A stretch of DNA of 64,000 nt from contig SSNP01000052.1 of assembly GCA_006937955.1 (NCBI GenBank), positions 1,082,623 through 1,146,622 on the forward strand, written 5' to 3'. Positions 38,748-49,000 of this stretch are shown piece after piece. Position 1 is the stretch's first letter. Each line of letters begins with the position of its first letter. Below the pieces are notes generated by a model. It was not told the origin of the DNA. It saw only the letters and a program-made list of their open reading frames with translations, and did no database searches. The position numbers and the translations under genes are program-made. This stretch comes from Pachypanchax playfairii (Eukaryota; Chordata; Actinopteri; Cyprinodontiformes; Aplocheilidae).

Positions 38748-39485
38748 GGTGAGTAGTAGCGTATATGACATTTGTGTATTAGAAATGGGGGAGTCAGTCC
38801 AGAAGGGGGCATCCTACTGCTGACTGACAGCAGAATCCCCCCCAACCCAGCTGCTCCCTTTGACCCTACATGTTTATAATGTAAGTAAAATTGAGGGACA
38901 GGACTGGGGTGAGAGTGGGTGGATGGGAAGGAGGCAGCCCCCACACACCCTCTCCACCACCAAGTCCTACCCCCCAAATCCTTCTTGCTATATGACACTG
39001 GCTGGGCGCTGATGAAGAGCAGAAACTCCCCCACTCCCCATTGAGGGGTTGTTTGAAAGGGATTTTTTAAAATGGTGTAAGACAAGAACTGGAGGCATGG
39101 GAATGCAGAATTTTTATATATATAAATCATATTTCCAAAAAAAAAGACAGAAAACAGAGCTACTTATTTAACAGAACAATGGCAGCAGGGACCAGAGAAA
39201 ACTTCAACTGTTAAATTATTATAATTATGGGAGTCTTTCATTTTTAAATAAAATGAGCAGTTATAACACAGTGATTCCAGAAAAGCCACTAAGTAGAAAT
39301 CCTTTACAAGTATTTTTATATATTTTAAACTCTTACAAAACACTTCACGACAACATACAAAACAGGTTGATGCTGAAGGAGAGAGACGAGATGCTGCTAA
39401 ACCTCATGCTGATATACCGTGTTCACTCCTTGAATGCTGGCAGAAGGTGAAAATCCACAAAGTAGATATCACATGTTTACATAAT
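38748..39485. other. No gene or repeat recognised
   Basis: Includes a C-rich/G-rich stretch at 38,800-39,050. Its minus-strand frame (38,732-39,130) lacks known features. Confidence 0.45.
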
Positions 39486-39740
<255 letters not shown>

Positions 39741-40691
39741 ATAAAGTGTCTGATGACTGTTTTTACTGTAATGTTCAGTAGAAAAACTGAAGAATTGATT
39801 TGCTAAAAGATCTGAAATCAGAGAGTCTACATGAGGAGGGTCTGCTGACACATGTCTCCATGTTGCTCCAGTTTACTGTCAGGAGATATTAGGAGTGAAT
39901 AAGTCTTCCCAGATTTTCCACTGATATTTTCACTGGTTAAATGTTTGAGCCTGAAGGCAATGCTTATTGTGTTACCCATTGGCATACAACTTGTGGCATG
40001 TTATTGTACTTTGATATCAGCGCTTTTAAAAACCGAATCACACTGCACAGGTCAGTCCTGGAATCCTTGTACAGTTTTCAAGTTCTCAGAGCAAAATAAG
40101 TTTATACAGCTAAAGCAACATCTGTTCTGAGCTGAAAAGCAGAACATTTATTGTGGAGATTCCGGTAACATTTACCTTGTTTTGTTAGAAGTACGTTCCT
40201 TGAAATTCTAAGCTCTTTTTTAAGCAAACACTCACTCCTGATTTGCGTCACCATCTGCAGATTTTCTTCCTCCTTCACTGAGAAAAACAAGCAAGCAGAA
40301 TTTTAGCTTCTGTTGACACACAAACAAAACACTGTACATATTGTCTATAATCCTCTGCTCTCCCTTTTGCTTAGCTCACATGATCATGTGAGGCCATAAA
40401 AATGAACTAAATCAACCCTCCTTGTGCAAAATAGCTGCCTGATGGTTGTAGTTTTCTTTAAGTGATGCATAATATAAAACAAATCCAAATTCACCAGCTG
40501 TTGGTTAAAATGAGGTCAAGAACATTAAAGCACTGGAACAAGAGGATGTGAATTTATAGTCATATTTTACAAAAATGTCAGGACCTTTATAGTCATCTAC
40601 TTGCAGTGGAAGAGTTTACAAGCTTTTTATGAAGAAGCTGGTTTAGTGGTTCTTGACCTGATACACAGTTAATATTTGATATGTCCTCATG

Positions 40692-40985
40692 GTTCCAAAA
40701 ACTCGCTTTAAAACCAGAGGAGATCGATCCTTTCAAGCCGTGGCTCCAAATCTGTGGAATGCCCTACCTTTGCCCCTTCGTGAGGCTGACACCATTGATT
40801 CTTTTAAAAGGAAGCTGAAGACACTTTTATTTGGGCGAGCTTTTGGTTGACTGACTTTTGGCGTGAATATTATTCTTTTTATCTTTTTACTGTTTATTGA
40901 ATTAATTGTGAAGCACTTTGTGATTTTTATCTGTGAAAGGTGCTATATAAATAAAGTTTATTATTATTATTATTATTATGTATAA
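40692..40985 (+). mobile_element. L2-type LINE 3' end with intact C-terminal codons
   Basis: A 52-codon open stretch ends at 40,850 and contains APNLWNALPLPLREADTIDS then FKRKLKTLLFGRAFG and stop, the C-terminus of an L2/Rex-group reverse transcriptase. The 3' UTR follows with GTGAAGCACTTTGTGATTTT, GTGCTATATAAATAAAG and an (ATT)n tail. It is truncated at the 5' side, as is usual for target-primed insertions. Confidence 0.85.
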
Positions 40986-43024
40986 ACAAGGGAGTCAAGC
41001 AAACATTCACAAGTTGGATTATGTTGTTTTGTATTCAGAACCAGACTCAGACACAAGTGTTACTACCAGCACTGATTTATCTCTCAGTGTCTCTGACAAG
41101 GACAATTTGATGATTTTGGAGTAACAATTGCTGGTTCACAGCTTTTTATCAGATCTACATCCTATTTGTTTCATGCCCACAGAGTGGGAGGGACTTTAGA
41201 CAAAGCTGTTCTGCAAATCAGACTCAGACAGATATGATCTCAAAGGGAAAAGGATAGGTAGGAATCAGCTGTACAGTTCTCAAACCTGTCAAATGAACTA
41301 AAAATATATCTTTTTGCGTGCTTGTGGCCGTCTTAAGTGAAAAAGTGCCGGGTCAGTTGGGTCAACATTCCAATCAGATAAACAACAACATCCACACTCA
41401 AAACAACCCACTTCATCCCATCTTCATGACAAGAGTCGTAGCAAAAGAAAAGTGGATGTGGAGCATCAGAGTGATTGTGATTCAGATCCATGTGAGACAT
41501 TGTAATTTGTCAGCTGACATGAAATAAGAGGAGAGTAGATGGATAAATGTTACATCTTCCATTAACTTCCAAGTACATTCAGAGAAAGAAAGTTTCCAAA
41601 CTCTATATAAGTCTTTATTCTTCATGCACTTCTTTATTCTTGTCTTGTAGCACTCTATGAACGGGGACCTTTCTGCGTAGTATTTGCATGTTCTTCCTGT
41701 GCATGTGTGGGTTTTCTCCAGAAGCTCTGGTTTCCTCCGACTGTTCAAAAATATACACCACAGGACAACTCATAATATGTCAGGCTTTTAACATCGGGCA
41801 ATGTGTGCAAAGTTGGTCGCCATGTTGGAAAAGGCAGTAAACAATGACACATGGCTTGGTTCAGTAAAATCACCACAGCATTCTCAAAATATATAAGTCT
41901 ATAAAAATGCTATATTAAAAATAGAATTTAACAAACATTAAATTTCAGGGTGAATAAGACCCAACATTAATGACCTGGTACCGACATTTGGTATAACATA
42001 TATTTGGGATTTATCATGCACGTAACAGGGTCTGAAGGTGGTTTTTGTCATAATATTTAAATAGTTCAGTATCTGTAACACAAAACACTGAATAATTTAA
42101 TATTTATTGTTATTTTCTTCCTTTATATCAAGGTATTTAGGCTGTTTGAACAAAATATTCAAGTAGAGAAGCTGTGACATTATAATTATTATAATGCTGT
42201 CACAATATTTCTGGCTTAAAAAAACTCCAGTGTACATACTGTACATTGGAAGCATTAAGCTATAGAAATAAGAATTAAGTTAGAATTAATAAATGTTTAC
42301 AAATTAATATTGTTCCAAATATAATGGCCATAATAAGCACAATAATAACAATATGCAATTACTCTATAATCACTGGATATATAGAACAGTCTATGGAATA
42401 GAATGTGTTCTATGCATAAGAAGCTGTGTAAATATATCCACATGTGTATTACAGTAGTCGTAGTTTTGCTGATTTTTTGTGCAATTTTGCAGAGTTGTTT
42501 TTTGCTCCATGCTAGGGATTTCAAACATGGATCCAGTTGATGACTTTGGAGTATGAGGAGGTGGGTACGAGGCAAAGGTTAGGGAGGTTTGTTCATGGGG
42601 TCAAGTCTAATTGAAGGTCTTAGTAAATCTGGTCATTGATGTTCCATGCACAGCTGAGGAGGGTAAAATCTTTTCAGACAGATGGATTTTTTAATGAATT
42701 TAATTTTAGATGTACTCAAGTGACTGTACAGTAAATCAGTTGCTTTGAATCTGGATCATGATGTTTTTGTGTAGTGCCTTGAAATGACCACTGTTGGGAA
42801 TTGCTGCAGATTTTTATTTTTTTTTTTTTTTTCCATAAGAAGAATAGGCTTATCGGAGGAAATTTTTCAAGATCATCAGCCTTTAGGTTATGTGACCCAG
42901 GATGGTTAGAGTTATTGTCCTGCTTACTGCAGAGCTGGAAATAAAGGGTTTTTAGTCAGGTTTTAATCTAATATTTGATCACTCATATTCCCTGTTCTGT
43001 AAGTGTGGGTTCACTTGTGACTGT
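40986..43024. other. No gene recognised
   Basis: Unique sequence apart from the repeat fragment at 41,655-41,755. Confidence 0.5.
41655..41755 (-). repeat. Fragment of a common teleost interspersed repeat
   Basis: TTTGCATGTTCTTCCTGTGC and GTGTGGGTTTTCTCC, followed by TGGTTTCCTCC, are the reverse of the repeat seen at 33,920-34,240. Its class is not assigned. Confidence 0.6.
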
Positions 43025-43425
43025 AAGGGTCAAGAGTCAATGAAATGGATTATCCACAATGAAAAACACGGCTTCATCATCCTCTCCCATCCTTCTGCAG
43101 CTTGGCAAGAGCACCTGAGATGCATAAGTCCAGCTTCTGAGATGGAGGATCGGCAGCATACTGCAGGGCAACTTGTGGATTGTGAGTGTTTGGTTGTAGG
43201 AATGAGAGCTGAAGTGAAAACGTGTCGGGATCTCGAGGTTTCTTTCACAGAGACGGTTACCAGTCTCAATAGCTAAAGAATTTAAAGCATGAGAAATAGA
43301 GGGCTTGTTGTGGGCGGACAATTGATCCTTTAGCTGTTCATTCAGTGTGTGAAGAAAAGAGCAAAGTATTTTCATTCAAGCCAGTTTCATCTGCAAGGAC
43401 ACAGAAGTAACCGAGTAGCTTCTCT
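43025..43425 (-). pseudogene. Ty3/gypsy retrotransposon gag relic
   Basis: Minus-strand frames read ADETGLNENTLL, then after a frameshift CSFLHTLNEQLKDQLSA and ALNSLAIETGNRLCER. This matches the fish Ty3/gypsy gag pattern in which a G/TLNE-LKDQL helix is followed by a LA-xID-RL-ER segment. A second frame continues with remains of the region before the zinc knuckle. No pol or LTR sequence was recognised nearby, so it is an isolated fragment. Confidence 0.7.
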
Positions 43426-44327
43426 TTTGTAAACTGTACAAACATCTGGCTGCCTCTGTCTCCATAAGAGATGGTTATCAACAAATACCAAATTAGTAAG
43501 AGATGTGTATGAGATGTGTAAGAGATTTTTGTTAAAATATTAGGGAAAGACTGTTTAAAAATTAAACAGTTTTGTAATGATATTTACCTAAAAGCAGTTT
43601 TTTTTTTATTTCTGCAGGATGACACAGATCAGTGTTGTGATGCTGAGTATAACACTATGCTAAATTATTTTCTTATAGTCACATACATACACTGAAACAG
43701 TCATGGTTTAAATAAAATAAGTTTAAATAAATTATGTCAAATGTCAGCTTAATTTATTATCAACAATTAAATCATGTCTTATTTTTAATCAGATTAAAAG
43801 TCTGAAAAGAGACTGAATTAAAGAAAAAAACAATTCCTCTATCTGTTTTCTCCTCCTCAGATGCCTCCTCTCTTCTCTGTTAATGTGCTTTTCAGTCTGA
43901 GGGTGTAGAGGTTAAGTTGTCCTCAGCATGTGTTAGTGCTCAGGTCAACAGCAGCCAAGACCTATGATGACAGAGTGTGTGAATGCAGGGGAGTGTCAGG
44001 GGTTAAATGTGTGTGTATGTGGGGGGGGGAGTAGCACCTGGTGCACAGAGGAAACAAGACTGATGAAGGACAAGGAGGACACATAGAGAGGTGGGTATGA
44101 GGAATCAGGGAGCTGAATCAGCACAAAAACCTGTAACAGTTCAAACTGTGTAACATGTTTATAGAACTGTAAGAGCATTTAACTGTCACGTAAGTTTAGT
44201 TTAAAGACTCTCTAGAAGATATTTTGTTCTTATTAAGACAAAAATGGTAGTGTTCAGCTATATTTGTCATCAAACTTGATGAGCCTTGTTTATGTTTTTT
44301 AAGGCACCTGTTGAGAATTTCCATATA

Positions 44328-44920
44328 CAGCGGTGTGAAAATGATTTGCCCCTTACAGATTTCTTCTTTTTTTTTTTTTTTTTTTTGCAACCAGATATTT
44401 TAGACAAATTTTAATATTAGACAAAAAAACAGAGTAAATACAAAAAATTCACTAACTTCAGTTATTAGGGATATAAAATCCATCCAGTCTGGCCCTATTC
44501 ACCCCTACACAAGAACAGACAAATTCATTGACATCTATCAGTCTGAAAGGTCATTTTAATACTTTCTGACTCCATAAATCACAAGGAGAATCACTAAGAA
44601 AACATGGAGTGACGGCAAAACTTAGTTTCATGTACAGTCAGTGTTCCTAAACATGCCAACAAGTTTACATTTGATTGGCTCAAAAACACAAAATGAAGAT
44701 TTTGGAGTGGCCAAGTCAGAGTCCAGATGTAAATTCAATTGAGATGCTGCAGCATGATGTTAAACAAGTGGAAAACCCTCTACTGTATTAGAATTAAAGT
44801 GCTTCTACAAAGAAGAGTGAGCCAAAGTTCCTCCTCAGGGATGTCAAAGACTCTTATTGCAAACACTTAACTGCAACTGTTGCTGCCAAGGAGACCACAG
44901 TCATTTTATAAAGTTTATCA
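44328..44920 (+). mobile_element. Degenerate Tc1-like transposon
   Basis: The left end CAGCGGTGTGAAAATGATTT follows a TA dinucleotide (44,326-44,327), as Tc1/mariner insertions do. Near 44,690-44,910 a decayed plus-strand frame reads LEWPSQSPDVNSIEM then HDVKQ, the C-terminal DDE transposase signature (WPSQSPDLNPIE in the family). The middle is mostly deleted and a stop interrupts the frame. The right inverted repeat is not clear. Confidence 0.82.
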
Positions 44921-45730
44921 TTTACTCAGGTTGTTAACATTTGTTTGATAACCCGGTGCACGTAACAGTGATAAAAAGGAAAAAAAAAAAAAAAAAGTAA
45001 ACTGTAAGTGGGCAACTGCAGAACTGTACAGGGAACCAACTGGTTATTTGTATGAAAGTTCTCAATGATCAGCATGTATTTGAACTGAGACCATAACGTC
45101 AGGGCTAAAACCACACAGAAGAAGACCATGTTAATATCTGCAAGTTTAAAGTGAAAAGTTTCACTGTGACCATAATTACTTTAGTTTACAATGTCACAAA
45201 AAAAAACCCACAAAAATCTAGAATAAAGAAAGATTGCATCCACATGCACCACACACACTCATCCACACACTCATTCACACATCTGACATGCTGTGAATGA
45301 CAGAAGCAGCTGCTGGTCTGATCTGCAGGTCATGTCAAGTCACAACACTGAGGGGAAAAACAAATTCTTTAACCCAGGAGGTCATCTAAGGTGTGAAGGA
45401 CAGGATCACGTGGTTCTACAGAGCTGTGTGTGTTTCTTTAATCATCTGTATTTATGTGTGAAGTTTCTTTAGATTCTACTCAGGAAATGCTTTTTTACAC
45501 ATTCCATTTTAATTCAAACATGCAGAACACATTTCTGAAAGATGGACTCCAGACTTTGCAGGACAAACTGACCGTTTAACACTGAAAACAATCCACTGTA
45601 GGCAGAAAAATAGAATTTTTCCAGCAATAAAATGTTAAAATTAGCATTCAAACCAGCAGACAGAATAAAGTCACTGAATTATTTTGTATTTCAGGAAGTC
45701 TGTTTATGAGAATTTTTTTAGATTTTTATT

Positions 45731-46389
45731 TTAAATCAGTACTAAATAACTTTTCTGCAGCCGTGTCTCAGACGGTCGTTGCTGGAACCGGTGTTCTGTA
45801 GAAATATGCTACCTGTTGAGATGTGCAACGGATTCCTTCTGCACATGTGCCGTTCTACAGTCTCAACTTCAATAAACAGATTTATTATTTATTTTTGTTA
45901 CATATCAAATAAATTCTCCCAGGACAGAAACACTAAATATGATGTTATTTTTACTTTCTTTGCATTGTCAGAGCGACAGGCAAATGTTTGGACACACCCA
46001 GAGGAGAAGGACCCAACAATGGCCGATAAGGATCCAGAGGGCTTTTATATAGAAAATATCGGGGAAGGATCATAAAAATATGTTTAAATAATTAACAGGA
46101 CACACTCACCATAAACAAGAATACTGTATAAACTTCTAATAAAATCTAATTATGAAATAAGTTGTTAATTCGTTCTATGGAGGCATTTTTCATCAGGACA
46201 GCATAAATCATCAGAACACCACTTCCTGCTACGACCTGAATTACTGAAGTTCTATTAAGTGTAATATAGGAGGACCAGAGACGTCCAGAGTGTCTAATAT
46301 GAAGCAGAACCTGTTTTTGGTGAGTATCCACTTAGACAAGTTTCATAACAGTAGATTAAAGTTGTAAAAGTTATTTTGTACTGATTTAA
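45731..46389. mobile_element. TTAA-flanked nonautonomous DNA transposon, family B, copy 2
   Basis: The element starts TTAAATCAGTACTAAATAAC and ends with the inverted equivalent, closing CTGATTTAA. TTAA at both ends suggests piggyBac-type target duplication. Internal words (CGTGTCTCAGAC, GGATTCCTTCTGCACATGTG, CAAATAAATTCTCCCAGGA) are shared with the copy at 692-1,248. An internal 98-codon frame has no transposase features. Confidence 0.7.
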
Positions 46390-46589
46390 ATTATAATTAA
46401 GAGAAAATCGATATTTAAAAATCCTCATCCTGTCGGTAAGAAACATCCTTAAAAAGCTGCATATAGCTACACTAAAGGGAACGTCAGCCTTTTCATTGCA
46501 AGGAAATGTTCATTAAGACAAAAATAATGTCTGTGTTTAGGAACTGTGCAGGTGTGATTTTTCTTCATCTTTATTGGTTCAGACTGATT

Positions 46590-47200
46590 AAGAAAGCAAA
46601 CAGTGTGTGTAGAAGTGTGTATCTACAGGAGAGTTTGAGTACACTGCAGGTAATTTGAGTGCCGCCACTTGCGCTTTTTCCAGTGTGTTTATGTGCGTCT
46701 CACAGTCACCTCATTGGCTGAATTTTTCCGGCTTAGCAAACAGAGCTGACAAGACTATGAGTGATCCTCAACGTTGTTATTGACTCAGACATTTTTTCTG
46801 GAGTGTGTGGTCCTTGTGCACGAGCTGCACACAGCACCGCACAATTAATCAAGAGAATGTTATAATTAGGCTTAGCCCCCCCAGGCTGCATTAACACATT
46901 TGCACACAGACACAACACTATATGTGAGCGTGGACATCATGTATGAATGCTTGTGGTGCACAAACACACACCGACACAGAGGGGGCCCTGTGTATGTGAG
47001 CGTGTGCGTGGATTGCAGAGGTTTTCAGAGGGGCTGTGTGCTGTTTGTGCAGAACGCTTTAAGGCTCGCTCTCTTCCTCAGAGTGGTTTTTTAACAAAAG
47101 TCAGTTTGTTGCAGTGAATGAGGGGGGATTGATCCACAGCACTGCATATGTCTGAGTATTTGCAGCTATCTGTAAGGAAGCCTGTTGTATTCAGTGTCAA
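46590..47200. promoter_or_regulatory. Candidate conserved noncoding element
   Basis: Repeat-free block with TTGGCTGAATTTTTCC, ACAATTAATCAAG and ATAATTAGG homeodomain cores near 46,841-46,870. Its composition is unlike neighbouring AT-rich DNA. Function is inferred only. Confidence 0.25.
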
Positions 47201-47899
47201 ATCTAATGTCTGGTGATTCCCGTTTGGTCGGGCCTATTTTGGTTGGAGGGTTCACATGAGCCCCTTCAAAAAGTACATATTTGTTTCCAAGTGTGCTTCT
47301 TTTCTTCTTTGGAGTGAATCACAGTCACTCACTTTTTTTTTCTTCTAAAGTTGCAGCAAAAATAAGCACAAAGACTCCATTCAACAAATACCACTGGACG
47401 ACCAAGAAAAAGACCAAAAGAGCAGCTATTCTTAAAGGTTTTATTTTATTATAAATAGCAATGATAATGCGCTTGTACACATGACATTATGTCACATCGC
47501 TTTGTCAAATAATACAAAAAATATATTGATGAAATGAATGAGCTGCTTCAGGCTGTGGAGACAGATGGGTAAATCAAGAGCCCTTCTCAGCGCTCGCAGT
47601 CTGGTGGGTGACATGTTTTTGTTGCCATCACTCAGCTGCAGCACATGGAAAATGTTTTCAATAATACGGTTGAGAAAATAAATATTTATCAGAAACTTTG
47701 TCAGTATTGAAATTGAACTAAAAAAAAATCCAAAGCAACACAATTTTGGCTTTGTCTTTCCAAAAATGTTTTCTTGATTTAGTCTCATACATCCTCACTT
47801 ATTAACCAACTTTACTGTTGAGTTTCAAAATAAAAGCTTTGAAAACATGTTTCCTGGGGTGTGAATCTAAAGTATTTCTTAAGACAAACAGTAAAACCA

Positions 47900-49000
47900 A
47901 CGTGTTTACTTCTTTTTTAACAGTTCTAAAGTTGAGGTCGACTCTAAGATACATGATATTGCACTTCAGGTCAGCTAGTCAAATGGGTGCCTTCAGTTTC
48001 AAACCCTCTCTGTTACTCAAGTGTCGCTCAGTCGTGACTTGTGACCCGTTGATTTTTTTCTCTCTCCGTGAGGGGATCTTTAAAGGTTTTCTTTTACATG
48101 GTGTTCGATTGTCCTCCCCCATGGAACCCCCGCCTTTACTGCTCCTTTTTAAAGCCAGTCTTCTGCCACCCTCTTCTACTTCTCTCTCATCTGTCACCTT
48201 CCCCAAAGTTGGTCTTTGACCTCGTCTGAGTCCCTCGCAAAAACTAGAAAAGGCTGCGATCTTTGGCTCATCGAGACAGAGCGGGAGATGGAGAGAAGTA
48301 AGGGGAGATGGAGAGGGTGAAGGAATGTTTGAATGAACTCTCCCTGCTAGTACAGCTGGGGTGTACATTAGTGTGGCTAATACAGTCAAAAAAACAAAAC
48401 ACCACATAATCGTTTGTTTTGTTTTCTCTCTGGAATTCCTCTGTGGTGATCTCCAATGAATGAATGTAATGCAAATCAACAAAGCTCCTTTCTTTTCCTT
48501 CTTCAACCAGGGAAACAAGTTTGGAAATATATAGAATTTTACATGTGTGGCACTCAGATATGTAAATGTTTCCATCAAAGTCTGTGAAATAGATTTGGGG
48601 TCCTTTAAAAAGGCACAGTGTTGGTTGGCTGCATTTGAAAGTGCCTCTTTGTGGCACAGTAGAAACTCACAACTCCACTGAGCCCATTTCAATAAGCGCT
48701 GAAATTTCTGCTGTTATTTACAAAGAAAAAAAAAAACAACAACAACAAAGTTGTGTTCCTTCTTTTGATCCCTTTGTTTTGTCTTTTTAGTTCATTATAA
48801 TTTAAAACAGATGAATGTGCTGTGGGGAACTCGTCAACGGTAGAAGGTTTTGGTCCAGATATACTGTGACTGCACCCACGCACGCGCGCGTGCACGTCCG
48901 TTTGCAGAGCTGCTGATCAGGTGATCTCAGGCCTCAAATAAGAAAGGGCACCTATAGAGGAGGATAATTGGGAAAAAAGTTATTATTTGGTTGTTGTTGG
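47900..49000. promoter_or_regulatory. Candidate conserved noncoding region downstream of pax3
   Basis: A 1.1-kb block unlike its AT-rich flanks, with few stops on either strand and no recognised repeat. At 48,469-48,484 an octamer ATGCAAAT is followed by AACAAAG (Sox core, minus strand) with one base between. A TTTGATC / CTTTGTT pair lies near 48,760 and an alternating CG/CA tract at 48,878-48,895. It overlaps the hypothetical frame at 47,979-48,407; the two readings are alternatives. Confidence 0.3.
47979..48407 (-). CDS. Hypothetical 142-codon open frame with signal-peptide-like start
   Basis: I do not recognise this protein. The ATG at 48,407 has A at -3. The N-terminus MWCFVFLTVLATLMYTPAV is hydrophobic and is followed by LAG, so Val at -3 and Ala at -1 fit a signal peptidase site. 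The rest is Ser/Pro-rich, then strongly basic with several RR, KR and KRK pairs, ending KLKAPI. The same frame stays open upstream to 48,692, about 237 codons in all, which is long for this AT-rich region. It lies about 4 kb downstream of pax3 on the same strand. No splice structure, homologue or polyA evidence is seen. It may be a chance frame in a conserved noncoding element. Confidence 0.2.
   Translation of the reverse strand: MWCFVFLTVLATLMYTPAVLAGRVHSNIPSPSPSPLTSLHLPLCLDEPKIAAFSSFCEGLRRGQRPTLGKVTDEREVEEGGRRLALKRSSKGGGSMGEDNRTPCKRKPLKIPSRREKKINGSQVTTERHLSNREGLKLKAPI

Noticed and set aside
45779..46075. 98-codon plus-strand frame
   Set aside because: Lies wholly inside the family B transposon and is broken in the other copy.
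47818..48219. 133-codon plus-strand frame
   Set aside because: Antisense to the candidate frame at 47,979-48,407, with no start context or domain; low stop density here affects both strands.
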